From Propionibacteriaceae bacterium UBA6122 (lineage in GTDB: Bacteria > Actinomycetota > Actinomycetes > Propionibacteriales > Propionibacteriaceae): 64,000 nt of DNA. The notes under the pieces are model-generated. The model was not told the origin of the DNA. It saw nothing but the letters and a program-made list of their open reading frames with translations, and made no database searches. Positions 49,939-58,225 of this stretch are shown piece after piece. The stretch lies in assembly GCA_002428365.1 (NCBI GenBank), contig DIVW01000005.1, positions 82,259 through 146,258 of the forward strand, written 5' to 3'. Positions within the stretch are counted from its first letter, which is position 1, and each line of letters opens with the position of its first letter. A program made the position numbers and the translations under genes.

Positions 49939-50829
49939 TTAGCGGAGTTGCCTACCAATCTCGGTCAGGGCGTCGGCGACCACGCGGACGGCGGCGCGTT
50001 CGGTGCGATCAGGGCGGGAGATGGCCACGATTCGGCGGGTGGCGCGAACCCCGGTTAGCGGCCTGATTACCACGTCCCGGCGGGGTCTGGTGGTGAACCG
50101 GGGTAGTAGGCCACAGCCGAGTCCCTGGGCGACCAGCGCTTCGACCAGGCGGTTGTCCTTAACCCGCTGGACGATGTTCAGGCTCGCTCCACTGCGGTTC
50201 TCGATAGCCACTCGTACTGTGTCGAACGGGAAACCGATCGGCACCCCGATCCAGTCCTCCCCGGCCAGATCCTCGGGGTTGATGTGTTCGCGGGTGGTTA
50301 GGCGATGGTTTGCTGGCAGGGCGACGTCGAGTGGTTCGTTGGCCAGCGTGGTCGTGTCGAGCCCGGCCGTGCCGGTCGGCCTTTCGGCCAAGCTGTGCGC
50401 GATCACCAGGTCGTGATCGGCGGCGCGTCCGGCAAAGTCGGCCTCAGCAATGTCGTCATCACTGATCGTTACTTCGATCTTGGTGCCAGCCAGACGGTTC
50501 AGTAATGGCGGGAGGAGCGCCTCGCTGGCGCTGGGCAGCCCGCAAATGCTCACCGTGCCAGCAGGATCGCCGCGCAGGCCGTCCAGTTCGCGCTGCAGCC
50601 GGGCCAGGCTGGCCGACACTTCCACTGCGCCGTCGGCGAGCAGTCGCCCGGCGGTGGTCAGGCGCAGGCGGCGTCCGTCCGGCTCAACAAGGCGGATGCC
50701 GAAACTGCGTTCGGCTGAACGCAGCTGCTGGCTTACTGCCGAGGGCGTACGGAACCCGGCGGCGGCCACTGCGGTGATGGTGCCGCGGTCGCGGAGTTCC
50801 CGGAGTAGTTCGAGATGCCCGATGTCCAT
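49939..50829 (-). CDS. LysR-family transcriptional regulator
   Basis: A 296-residue LysR-type regulator. The winged HTH is N-terminal (ELRDRGTITAVAAAGFRTPSAVSQQL) and the periplasmic-binding-like effector domain spans ~90-295. It diverges from an EamA exporter with a 73-base gap, the common arrangement in which the regulator controls the exporter. The effector is unknown. Confidence 0.9.
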   Translation of the reverse strand: MDIGHLELLRELRDRGTITAVAAAGFRTPSAVSQQLRSAERSFGIRLVEPDGRRLRLTTAGRLLADGAVEVSASLARLQRELDGLRGDPAGTVSICGLPSASEALLPPLLNRLAGTKIEVTISDDDIAEADFAGRAADHDLVIAHSLAERPTGTAGLDTTTLANEPLDVALPANHRLTTREHINPEDLAGEDWIGVPIGFPFDTVRVAIENRSGASLNIVQRVKDNRLVEALVAQGLGCGLLPRFTTRPRRDVVIRPLTGVRATRRIVAISRPDRTERAAVRVVADALTEIGRQLR

Positions 50830-50852
50830 GAAGGCAGCCTAAACTAATGCTG

Positions 50853-50865
50853 CACTATATGAGTG
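50853..50865. promoter_or_regulatory. Inverted repeat in the lysR/eamA divergent gap
   Basis: CACT-ATATG-AGTG at 50853-50865, inside a wider GCAC...GTGC pair. The size and place suit a LysR-type box controlling both genes. Confidence 0.35.
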
Positions 50866-50902
50866 GTTGTGCTTCACCTACTTCGCCGGGGACGATGGAG
50901 CC

Positions 50903-51829
50903 ATGCCCGTCCGTCATCGCCTGCTGGCCATCGCCGTCGCGGTGATCTGGGGGGTCAACTTTTTGGCGATCCACCTCTCACTGGCGGCCTTTCCGCCGTT
51001 CTTTCTGGTCGCGCTCCGGTTTGCCCTGATTGCGCTGCCCACGCTGATCTTCGTGCCGCGCCCGGACGTGCCGCTGCGCTGGCTGGTCGGCTACGGCCTC
51101 GGTTTTGGCGTGGCCCAGTTCACCTTCTTGTATTGGGGCATGGCTGCCGGGATGCCCACCGGGTTGGCGTCGTTGGTGCTGCAATCCTCGGCGCCCTTCA
51201 CTCTCGTGCTCGGCGTGCTGCTCCTGGGTGAGCGGGTGCGATCACGGCAGTGGATCGGCATTGCGGTGGCGGTGGCAGGCATGGCGCTGGTGGGCTGGTC
51301 GCGGGCCCAAGCTGCGGCCCTGCTGCCCTTCCTGCTGGTGTTGGCCGGGGCGCTGGGCTGGGCGTTCGGCAATTTGTCGTCCCGGCTGGCCAAACCAACC
51401 AATCCGCTGCACCTGACCCTGTGGATGTCAGTGGTGGTGCCGGTGCCAATGCTGGCGCTCTCGCTGGTCTTCGAGGGGCCTGGCCAGATCGCTGCCGCCA
51501 TTGCCGGATCACTCAGTGCGGACGCGCTGCCCGCTTGGGGTGGCCTGCTCTACACCTGTCTGATCGGCACCGTCGTCGGCTCGGGGCTGTGGACGTGGCT
51601 GCTGTCGCGGCATCCGGCCGGAGTGGTGGCACCGTTCTCCATGCTGGTGCCGGTGGCCGGCATTCTCACCGCCGCGCTGGTGCTGGGTGAATGGCCGACC
51701 TGGTTGGAACTGGTCGGTGGGGTGGTGGTGGTCGCCGGGGTACTGGTGGGCGCCCGGCGGCCGAAAGCGGTCGAGCCGACACTGTCGGTTAGCGAGCCAC
51801 GTCCAGTGCTAGTGGCGACTCAAGACTGA
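50903..51829 (+). CDS. EamA/DMT-family exporter 2
   Basis: A 308-residue ten-helix drug/metabolite transporter (IWGVNFLAIHLSL in repeat 1; LLYTCLIGTVVGSGLWTWLL in repeat 2). It is of the YdeD/O-acetylserine-cysteine exporter-like group, and cysE is only 1.4 kb away, but the substrate is not established. The ATG at 50903 with a GGAG before it is preferred over a start at 50867. The 3' end overlaps the convergent gene by 10 bases. Confidence 0.88.
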   Translation: MPVRHRLLAIAVAVIWGVNFLAIHLSLAAFPPFFLVALRFALIALPTLIFVPRPDVPLRWLVGYGLGFGVAQFTFLYWGMAAGMPTGLASLVLQSSAPFTLVLGVLLLGERVRSRQWIGIAVAVAGMALVGWSRAQAAALLPFLLVLAGALGWAFGNLSSRLAKPTNPLHLTLWMSVVVPVPMLALSLVFEGPGQIAAAIAGSLSADALPAWGGLLYTCLIGTVVGSGLWTWLLSRHPAGVVAPFSMLVPVAGILTAALVLGEWPTWLELVGGVVVVAGVLVGARRPKAVEPTLSVSEPRPVLVATQD

Positions 51830-52224
51830 TCGGGGTGGGGTTCCTCGCCCTTGCGCAGTTCGTCTTCGCGGCGCTTGAGGTCTTCTTCCCACTTCTGCAG
51901 CAGGCGTTCGTGCTCGGAGCTCTGCTTGATTGAGGCCAGGAACTCGGGGTTGTCATCGGGGGCCCGCATCGATGCTGGCGGGCGCTCGTATCGCGGCAGG
52001 CCCGCGGCACTATTGGACGACCGAGGCGCGCTGCGCTGGGAGTTTCGGCGCGGACGTCCAGCCACCAGCCAGGCAATCGGTCCGACAATCGGCACGACGA
52101 CGATCAGCATCATCCACAGCCACTTGGGCAGATTCCGGATCGAGTTTTGCGGGGTCTGCGCGGCGTCGATCAGACAGACGACGAGCAGCACCAGCTCGAT
52201 GACGATCGGCAAGATCCGCAGCAT
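51820..52224 (-). CDS. PLDc_N-domain membrane protein
   Basis: A 134-residue protein with two N-terminal helices. The segment NLPKWLWMMLIVVVPIVGPIAWLVAGRPRR is the phospholipase D-nuclease N-terminal (PLDc_N) domain; the enzyme part is absent, as is usual for such actinobacterial proteins. The C-terminus is a charged, probably coiled-coil tail (LLQKWEEDLKRREDELRKGEE). GGAGGT before the ATG at 52224 decides the start. Confidence 0.85.
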   Translation of the reverse strand: MLRILPIVIELVLLVVCLIDAAQTPQNSIRNLPKWLWMMLIVVVPIVGPIAWLVAGRPRRNSQRSAPRSSNSAAGLPRYERPPASMRAPDDNPEFLASIKQSSEHERLLQKWEEDLKRREDELRKGEEPHPDQS

Positions 52225-52301
52225 TCCAACCTCCGGTTCGGACGTCTCCACGATAGGGCAGGTGGGTGCCAGTCGGCTCGTTTCTGGGTTGCCGCCGCTG
52301 C

Positions 52302-53018
52302 CTAGGCTGCGACGGGATGAGCCGGCAACTGGGCCGCGAACGCTTGGGCGAGCAGGCGTCCGGTGCGAGACAGCTCGGAGTCGAGCCGCTGCATTGACCG
52401 GCGCATCTCGCGCGCGTCCCGGCCGCGAAGCTCGGCCCAGCGTCCCATCAGGTCAGGCGAGGCCTCGGGATGGAACTGGACGCCGACGGCCGAGCCGACC
52501 CGGAAAGCCTGGTTGCGGTACAGCTGGCTGCTGCCGAGCAGCGTGGCCTGGGGTGGTAATTCGGTCACCACATCGGCATGGGATTCGGCGACCACTGATG
52601 ACCCGTTGACGGCCAGTCGCTGCAATAGCGGGTCGGTGCGGGCGGCGCCGGTCCAATAGACCTCGCAGGCGCCATGCTCCCCGCCGCGGGGCTCGGCCAC
52701 TTGCACCTGGCCGCCGAAGGCTTCAGCCAGCAGTTGGTGGCCAAGGCAAATGCCGAGGGTCGGCACGTCCGCGTCCACGAGCTCGATCATGAGCTGTTTG
52801 AGCGGCTCGATCCACGAATGGCGAGCGCCGTCGTGGGCGCTCATGGTGCCGCCGAGGATCACCACACCATCACCAAGGGTCGCTGCGGCCGGCACTCCGC
52901 GCTGCCAGACCGGGACGGCACGCACCAGTAGCCGGTTGGCGCTCAGCCAAGGGCCGAAGCGGTCCACCGGCACTTCTGGGTCGAGCTGAAGAATTGTCGC
53001 TCGGGCGGGGGTCGCCAT
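52302..53018 (-). CDS. Class I glutamine amidotransferase (GMP synthase-like)
   Basis: A 238-residue free-standing class I amidotransferase domain. The nucleophile is the Cys of GICLGHQLLAEAFGG and the His-Glu pair is in QFHPEAS. No synthetase domain is attached or adjacent, so the acceptor of the ammonia is unknown; relatives act on gamma-glutamyl compounds. A GTG at 53027 is an alternative start; neither has an SD, so the message may be leaderless. Confidence 0.87.
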   Translation of the reverse strand: MATPARATILQLDPEVPVDRFGPWLSANRLLVRAVPVWQRGVPAAATLGDGVVILGGTMSAHDGARHSWIEPLKQLMIELVDADVPTLGICLGHQLLAEAFGGQVQVAEPRGGEHGACEVYWTGAARTDPLLQRLAVNGSSVVAESHADVVTELPPQATLLGSSQLYRNQAFRVGSAVGVQFHPEASPDLMGRWAELRGRDAREMRRSMQRLDSELSRTGRLLAQAFAAQLPAHPVAA

Positions 53019-53173
53019 GGAAAACACAGTAGAAAACGAATCTGACAGGGGTGTTACGGACGTGCGGCCGGGGCGAGACGGCGTTCGCGCGGGGCCTGCG
53101 CTGGCTCAGTTGGGGGCACGGCGGGCCGGGTGGACTCGGACTCCTCGGTGGCGGCGGGAATAACCCGACCCAC

Positions 53174-53199
53174 GAGATGGTTGACAGATCAACTATCTC
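53174..53199. promoter_or_regulatory. MarR-type operator overlapping nitroreductase promoter
   Basis: GAGATGGTTGA (53174-53184), spacer CAGA, TCAACTATCTC (53189-53199): 11-base arms with one mismatch. The core TTGA-N4-TCAA resembles MarR-family sites, and TTGACA (53181-53186) could be the -35 it covers. No MarR gene is adjacent. Confidence 0.55.
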
Positions 53200-53217
53200 G
53201 ATTAGAAAGAGCTGACG

Positions 53218-53817
53218 ATGACAAACCAGGTTGACCAGGCGAGCGTGACCGCCACGGACATCTTCACCGACCGCCACACCGCCTACGGCTTTGACGGCGC
53301 TCCGGTTTCCGACGCGGAGCTGGCCAGGATCTACGAACTGGCGAAGTTCACCCCCACCGCCATGAACGGTCAGCCGCTGCGGGTGGTCTTCGTCCGCTCT
53401 GAGGCTGGCAAGCAGCGGTTGGTGCCGCTGTTGGCCGAGGGCAATCAGGCGAAGTCGCTTTCGGCTCCGGTGGTCGCGATTCTGGCCGCCGACACTGAGT
53501 TTCATGTGAACCTGCCGGTGACCAACCCGCAGATGGCCGGTGCCAAGGAATGGCTGGACAGCGATCCCGACACTCGCGCGGTAATCGCGGCGAACAACGC
53601 CTGGCTACAGGCTGGCGGGTTCATTCTCGCCGTCCGGGCTGCCGGGCTGGATGCTGGCCCGATGACCGGCTTCGACAACGCCGGGGTGGATGCTGAGTTC
53701 TTCGACGGCACTGCGCTGCGCTCCATCATGGTCGTCAACATCGGCCACGTGGCCGATGGTGGCAACTTCCCGCGCAACCCGCGTCTGGGCTTCGATCAGG
53801 CAGTGACCCTGCTCTAG
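53218..53817 (+). CDS. Nitroreductase-family protein (malonic semialdehyde reductase-like)
   Basis: A 199-residue FMN-dependent reductase of the RutE/HadB branch. Family segments are FTDRHTAYGFDGAPVSD, KFTPTAMNGQPLRVVFV, GLDAGPMTGFD and the C-terminal FPRNPRLGFD. In the pyrimidine pathway this type reduces malonic semialdehyde; here it stands alone under an operator, so a role in detoxifying an electrophile is equally possible. An AAAGAGC SD precedes the ATG. Confidence 0.88.
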   Translation: MTNQVDQASVTATDIFTDRHTAYGFDGAPVSDAELARIYELAKFTPTAMNGQPLRVVFVRSEAGKQRLVPLLAEGNQAKSLSAPVVAILAADTEFHVNLPVTNPQMAGAKEWLDSDPDTRAVIAANNAWLQAGGFILAVRAAGLDAGPMTGFDNAGVDAEFFDGTALRSIMVVNIGHVADGGNFPRNPRLGFDQAVTLL

Positions 53818-54488
53818 TCGAGCGCGTCGATCTCGGCGCGCACCGCGGCCAGCGCCGCTGGGTGGCCGACCAGCCGAAAGTGCCCAGCAATGGGCAGCGT
53901 CAAGTTCTTGGCGCCGGCCAGGTAACTGCCTTCGGGCACATGCTCGTCGTAGCGCACCGAGATCGACGTGATGCGGTCGTGCACCCCGGTCTGCTGACTG
54001 AGAGTTTGGATCAACTGATCTGCCGGAGTGAGCGGACGGACGCTGGGCAGCGGCAGCAGGTGGCCACGCGATGACCCGTGAAACGGGGTGCAGAGCGTGA
54101 TCAGGTGGCTGATGCGTCCCTCGGTATCGCGCAGCAGGGCGAGCTTGCCGATGAGGCCGCCCTTGCTGTGGCCGACTAGCACCACGCCGCTGAGCTGATG
54201 GCGGCGCAGATAGTTCAGCAGCAGGGCGGCACCGGCTTGAAGCGGGCGCCGGTTGTAGCCGAGTTCGGTGATCACGTGCACCGGGTGGCCGGCACGGTGG
54301 AGGCCCTGGATCAGCGGCCGGGTGAACTGCCAGTTTTCATACACTCCCGGCAGCACCACCACCGGCCGCTTGCTGCCCTCGGCGTAGGGCCGCGGGTCGC
54401 CGGGGGCACCAAGAGTCGCCAGCCACGCCAAGCCGGCCCAGGCGTAATCGACTGCCCACCACAGCGCCTTCTCTCCCACTGAAGTCAC
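53814..54488 (-). CDS. Lipase-like alpha/beta hydrolase
   Basis: A 224-residue alpha/beta hydrolase. The nucleophile elbow is VLVGHSKGG (Ser), the oxyanion region is VVVLPGVYENW, and His is likely in AGHFRLVGHP. The N-terminal 30 residues hold a Trp-rich hydrophobic stretch that may anchor it at the membrane rather than act as a cleaved signal. It overlaps the nitroreductase end by 4 bases (tail to tail). Substrate unknown. Confidence 0.85.
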   Translation of the reverse strand: MTSVGEKALWWAVDYAWAGLAWLATLGAPGDPRPYAEGSKRPVVVLPGVYENWQFTRPLIQGLHRAGHPVHVITELGYNRRPLQAGAALLLNYLRRHQLSGVVLVGHSKGGLIGKLALLRDTEGRISHLITLCTPFHGSSRGHLLPLPSVRPLTPADQLIQTLSQQTGVHDRITSISVRYDEHVPEGSYLAGAKNLTLPIAGHFRLVGHPAALAAVRAEIDALD

Positions 54489-54530
54489 CTGCGGAGCCTA
54501 TTTCAGCGTCCCTGGCCGTCGCCAACCCAT

Positions 54531-54672
54531 CAGTTCCCTGAGCTTGGCGAAGGGTCCCTGAGCCCGCCGGTTCCCTGAGCCCGTCGAAGGGTCCCGGACC
54601 CCCACCAGTTCCCGGACCGCCACCAGTTCCCTGAGCTTGGCCTGCCCTGAGCTTGTCGAAGGGTCGAAGGGT
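54531..54672. repeat. GTTCCCTGAGC..GTCGAAGGG repeat cluster 5
   Basis: At least five degenerate units of GTTCCCTGAGC and CTTGTCGAAGGG / CCCGTCGAAGGG between the divergent lipase-like and M50-like genes. Units are irregularly spaced (15-35 bases), so this is not a CRISPR array. Confidence 0.85.
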
Positions 54673-54717
54673 CGATGGCCGTCCCACCTACACAGCCGCA
54701 CCCGGCAGACTAGGCGC

Positions 54718-55416
54718 GTGGACCTGATCAGCGACCTGTGGCAACGAGCGACCGCGGTGCAGCCCGCGCCGCAACCGTCGGTAATAATCGCTTTGGCGGT
54801 GGCGGCGCTCGCGCTGGTGCTGTTCGTCTGGCCGCTGGTGCGACTGTTCGTCACCGTCTGCCACGAAGCTGGCCACGCCGTCGCTGCCCTGCTGGCCGGA
54901 CGCAGGCTCACTGGCATCCGGCTGCACTCCGACACCTCGGGGCTGACCCTGACTCGCGGACGTCCGACTGGCCCGGGAATGGTCTTCACCCTGTTTTCGG
55001 GCTACCCGTCCGCGGCGGTGGTGGGGCTCGCTGTGGCCTGGATGGCTGGGGCCGGTTATGCCGCCGGAGCGCTGTGGCTGCTGGTGGTGCTGTTGGCGCT
55101 GATGCTGCTCAACATTCGCAACTTCTACGGCGCCCTGGTGGTGCTCGGGGTGGGGGCGGTGCTCGCGATCGCCGGGTTGTACGCGCCGCCGGTCGCGCTG
55201 TCCTGGCTCGCCCACGGCTTGGCGTGGACGTTGTTGTTCGCTGCGCCCCGTCCAGTACTGGAGGTGGCTAGCAACCGCGATCCTGGGACGGACGCCGCTC
55301 AGTTGGCCCGAATCACCTGGCTACCGCGATTGTTTTGGGTGACGCTTTGGCTGGCGCTCACCGTCGGCGCGCTGGTTTTCGGCGGTTGGCTGCTGTTGCC
55401 CGGACTGCGCCCCTGA
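54718..55416 (+). CDS. M50-like membrane metallopeptidase
   Basis: A 232-residue membrane protein with about six helices. The zinc motif HEAGH (49-53) lies in the second hydrophobic segment, and LLNIRNFYGALVV further on takes the place of the second metal-site region of the M50B-like family. Such proteins are intramembrane proteases or act in membrane homeostasis; the substrate is unknown. The start is a GTG with no SD, 14 bases after GACTAGG-like sequence, so a leaderless transcript is possible. Confidence 0.82.
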   Translation: MDLISDLWQRATAVQPAPQPSVIIALAVAALALVLFVWPLVRLFVTVCHEAGHAVAALLAGRRLTGIRLHSDTSGLTLTRGRPTGPGMVFTLFSGYPSAAVVGLAVAWMAGAGYAAGALWLLVVLLALMLLNIRNFYGALVVLGVGAVLAIAGLYAPPVALSWLAHGLAWTLLFAAPRPVLEVASNRDPGTDAAQLARITWLPRLFWVTLWLALTVGALVFGGWLLLPGLRP

Positions 55417-55430
55417 CGCGGGTCTGACCT

Positions 55431-55534
55431 GCTCATATTGGGGACGGTTCCAATATGAGCAGCACCGAAAGGAACCGTCCCCGTGAGCTGCGCGGAGGAA
55501 CCGTCCCCGTGAGCTGTGCTGAGGAACCGTCCCC
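55431..55534. repeat. GGGGACGGTTCC palindromic repeat cluster 6
   Basis: GCTCATATTGG (55431-55441) and CCAATATGAGC (55450-55460) are perfect 11-base arms around GGACGGTT. GGAACCGTCCCC follows at 55471-55482, 55497-55508 and 55523-55534, separated by GTGAGCTG(C/T)GC-type linkers of 14 bases. It lies between convergent genes and could act as a terminator. Confidence 0.85.
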
Positions 55535-55544
55535 GGGGGCTGAG

Positions 55545-55997
55545 CTATCGGCGGTTGGCGCTGCTGGTGCCCGAGATCGCAGCCAATTCGCGTTGGCGGT
55601 ATTTGGGCAGTTTGGCGACTACAACCTCATAGGCCTGGTCAGCCAGCTCGATGATGTCTGCTGCTGGCACCGCCCCGGTCAGCGGCAGCGTGTTGAAGTA
55701 GGGCTGCTGCACTGGCGGGCAGTGATAGCCCCGCACCACCACGCCCGGATACAACTCGCGAAACACCACCGCAGTGGTCGGGTCGCAACTCAGCGTCGCG
55801 GACGGCACGCCGTGCAGGGTGAACACCTGGGCGAAGATCTTCCCGGACGGCTGCGAAGGCGCTTTCACCTTCACCACGGCCACGTCGATGCCGAAGGGGA
55901 AGTCGAGAAATGCCCCGGGCTTGGCCAGGCAGTAGTCAATGAGTGCGTCGGCTTCCACGTCCACCAATGTAGGCGGCATCGCTAACTCGCTGCGCAC
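55545..55997 (-). CDS. MmcQ/YjbR-family protein
   Basis: A 150-residue YjbR/CyaY-like fold protein (MmcQ family). Typical segments are DYCLAKPGAFLDFPFG near the N-terminus and TLSCDPTTAVVFRELYPGVV followed by YHCPPVQQPYFNTLPL. Members bind DNA or are of unknown function. It follows the ABC ATPase by 13 bases and may be the last gene of the efflux operon. The ATG at 55979 is an alternative start. Confidence 0.82.
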   Translation of the reverse strand: MRSELAMPPTLVDVEADALIDYCLAKPGAFLDFPFGIDVAVVKVKAPSQPSGKIFAQVFTLHGVPSATLSCDPTTAVVFRELYPGVVVRGYHCPPVQQPYFNTLPLTGAVPAADIIELADQAYEVVVAKLPKYRQRELAAISGTSSANRR

Positions 55998-56010
55998 CCA
56001 CCGCAGACCC

Positions 56011-57093
56011 TCAGCGCTGCCGCGACACCAGATTCACGAAGACGTCCTCGATGGTGGGCTCGACCTCGATCACCACCGCATCGGCAAAACCGGCCGCTAT
56101 CAGGCGTTGGCGGAGGTCGTCGGCGCTGAGGGGTGAATGGGCGGCGGTGGCCGCGTGCAGCGAAGCTCCCGATAGGTAGGCCTCGTCGACGCCCTCGGTG
56201 CTGACTAGGTAGTCCAAAGCCAAGTCAGCGGAGCTGACGGTGATGTCGAAGATGCGCTGATCCATGTACTTGGTACGCAATTCGGTGGGGCTGCCCTCGG
56301 CGATGATGCGGCCGCGATAGATGAAGGCCAGTTGGTTGCAGTGCGCGGCCTCGTCCATGTAGTGGGTGGTGACGAACAGGGTCACGCCGCGGCCAGCCAG
56401 CTCATAGAGCAGATCCCAGAACTGGCGCCGAGCCACCGGATCAACACCGGAGGTGGGTTCGTCGAGGAACAACAGCTCCGGTTCGTGAATGGTGGCTGCC
56501 CCCAAGGCCAACCGCTGGCGCCAACCCACCGAAAGGTTGCGGGTCAACTCGTCTTCGCGCCCCACCAGATCGGCCATTCGCAGCACGTAGGCACGCTGTT
56601 GGGCGAACTTGTCGGCCGGCAGGTCGTACACGCCGGCGTAGAACTTCAGATTCTCATCGACGGTCATGTCTTCGAAAAGGGAGAACTTCTGGCTCATGTA
56701 GCCGATGCGCCGCTGCACCCGATCGGGGTGCCGCACCACGTCTGTGCCCAACACCTCAGCCAACCCGGATTTGGGACGCAGCGTGCCGGTGAGCATCCGA
56801 ATGGTGGTGGTCTTGCCCGACCCGTTTGGGCCGAGGAAGCCGAAGATCTGGCCGCGGGGCACCTCGAAGTCGATGCCGTCGACCGCGGCGAAGGTGCCGA
56901 AGGTCTTGGTCAGGCCAGTGACCTTGATCGCTGGCCCTTCGACAGGCTCAGGGAACTGGGGCAAGTTGGCTGAGCTTGTCGAAGCCTCAGGGGCTGGCCC
57001 TTCGACAGGCTCAGGGAACTGGGGGGAGTGCTCAGGGAACTGGGGGGAGTGCTCAGGGAACTGGGGGGAGTGCTCAGGGAACTGTTCGGTCAT
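56011..57093 (-). CDS. ABC efflux ATPase 2 (YbhF C-half-like) with repeat-derived N-terminus
   Basis: A 360-residue ATPase. Walker A is GPNGSGKTTT (88-97), Walker B is LLFLDEPTSGVD, and the signature is LSVGWRQRL rather than LSGGQ, matching the second half of the enterobacterial double ATPase YbhF. Residues 4-55 (repeated QFPEHSP and QFPEPVEG) are encoded by inserted intergenic repeat DNA; the native domain begins at IKVTGLTKTFG. A normal SD (GGAGACTCCG) precedes the ATG, so the extension is probably translated. It works with the two permeases and the other ATPase upstream. Confidence 0.92.
   Translation of the reverse strand: MTEQFPEHSPQFPEHSPQFPEHSPQFPEPVEGPAPEASTSSANLPQFPEPVEGPAIKVTGLTKTFGTFAAVDGIDFEVPRGQIFGFLGPNGSGKTTTIRMLTGTLRPKSGLAEVLGTDVVRHPDRVQRRIGYMSQKFSLFEDMTVDENLKFYAGVYDLPADKFAQQRAYVLRMADLVGREDELTRNLSVGWRQRLALGAATIHEPELLFLDEPTSGVDPVARRQFWDLLYELAGRGVTLFVTTHYMDEAAHCNQLAFIYRGRIIAEGSPTELRTKYMDQRIFDITVSSADLALDYLVSTEGVDEAYLSGASLHAATAAHSPLSADDLRQRLIAAGFADAVVIEVEPTIEDVFVNLVSRQR
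56942..57084. repeat. Repeat insertion and 21-bp tandem array inside the ATPase gene
   Basis: Two CTTCGACAGGCTCAGGGAAC units (ending ~56958 and ~57019) flank a TGAGCTTGTCGAAG unit. Then the 21-mer CTCAGGGAACTGGGGGGAGTG is repeated exactly at 57010-57030, 57031-57051 and 57052-57072, with a partial copy to 57084. The unit is a multiple of three, so copy-number change keeps the frame. Confidence 0.95.
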
Positions 57094-57103
57094 CGGAGTC
57101 TCC

Positions 57104-58225
57104 TTACTCGGCGATCCGGCGACGGGTGGCGATGATCGAGGCGGTGAAGATCACTGCGGCGAAGGCGGCCAACGCCAGCAATTGCGGTGCCAGCGCGGCG
57201 AAGCCGGTGCCCTTGACGAAGGCGCCGCGCAACACCTCGAGGGCGAAGGTCAGCGGAATCAGATTGGTCAGCGGCTGAATCAACGGTGGCATTGAGGCAA
57301 TCGGGAAGATGAAGCCCGACAGCACCATCGTCGGCAACATGATGAACATCATCGCCTGCTGGGCCTGTTGGCGGGTGTGCGAAACCAGCGACACCAGCAG
57401 CCCCAGGCCGATGCAGGTCAGCATGAACAGCGCCAAGCCGACCAACACCACTCCAAGTTGACCGTTGAATGGCACCCGGAACCACAAGATGCCCACTGCG
57501 GCCACGATCAGCATCTGCAGCGTCGCCAGGCCCGCATACGGCGTCAGCTTGCCGATCAGATACTCACTGGCCCGAATTGGGGTGACGAACATCTGCTCCA
57601 AGGTGCCCGACTCGCGTTCCTTCACCACCGCCTGGCTCATGATCGCCATCAGCGAAATCATCATGATCGCGGCGATCAGCCCCGGAATCATCGTGTTGAT
57701 CGGATCCAGCGTCGGGTTGAACATCACCCGAATCTGCGCGTCCACGCCGGGGGCGGCCACCGAGATCCCCGCATCGGTCATCAGCTGGCGGTTGTAGCGC
57801 GAAATGATCTGGGACGCATACCCACTGCCGACGGCCGAAACCTGGGAATCGGAGCCGTCAACAATGATGCCGATCTGGGCGGTCTCGCCACGATCGAGAT
57901 GATCCTGGGTGCCGGCCGGAATGACCACCGCCACCTGAATCTGACCTCGATCCAGCAGCGGACGCAGATCGTCCTCGCTAGTCGGACGAGCATTGATGGT
58001 GAAATAGCCGGAGCTGGCGAACTGATCGGTCAGCGCGCGAGAGGCGACGCTGTGATCCAGATCGACCACCGCCGTGCTCAGGTGGCGAATGTCGGCGGCC
58101 ACCACGTAGCCGAACATGATCAGCTGAATCACCGGCATCAGCAGCAACAGCCGCACCAACATCGGGTCACGCTTGAGCTGGGTGAACTCTTTCCAGATCA
58201 GCAGCCGGATCCGTTTGCCACTCAT
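57104..58225 (-). CDS. ABC-2 efflux permease 2 (YbhR-like)
   Basis: A 373-residue ABC-2 transporter permease: one N-terminal helix, a large external domain (~45-170), and five C-terminal helices. QAVVKERESGTLEQMFVTPIRASEYLIGKL is the typical ABC-2 cytoplasmic loop. The length and order match YbhR. It overlaps permease 1 by 4 bases and lies 10 bases before the ATPase 2 start. Confidence 0.9.
   Translation of the reverse strand: MSGKRIRLLIWKEFTQLKRDPMLVRLLLLMPVIQLIMFGYVVAADIRHLSTAVVDLDHSVASRALTDQFASSGYFTINARPTSEDDLRPLLDRGQIQVAVVIPAGTQDHLDRGETAQIGIIVDGSDSQVSAVGSGYASQIISRYNRQLMTDAGISVAAPGVDAQIRVMFNPTLDPINTMIPGLIAAIMMISLMAIMSQAVVKERESGTLEQMFVTPIRASEYLIGKLTPYAGLATLQMLIVAAVGILWFRVPFNGQLGVVLVGLALFMLTCIGLGLLVSLVSHTRQQAQQAMMFIMLPTMVLSGFIFPIASMPPLIQPLTNLIPLTFALEVLRGAFVKGTGFAALAPQLLALAAFAAVIFTASIIATRRRIAE

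Noticed and set aside
54531..54672. CRISPR-like array
   Set aside because: Units are degenerate, occur in both orientations and have unequal spacing; no cas gene is in the window. The same holds for the other repeat clusters.
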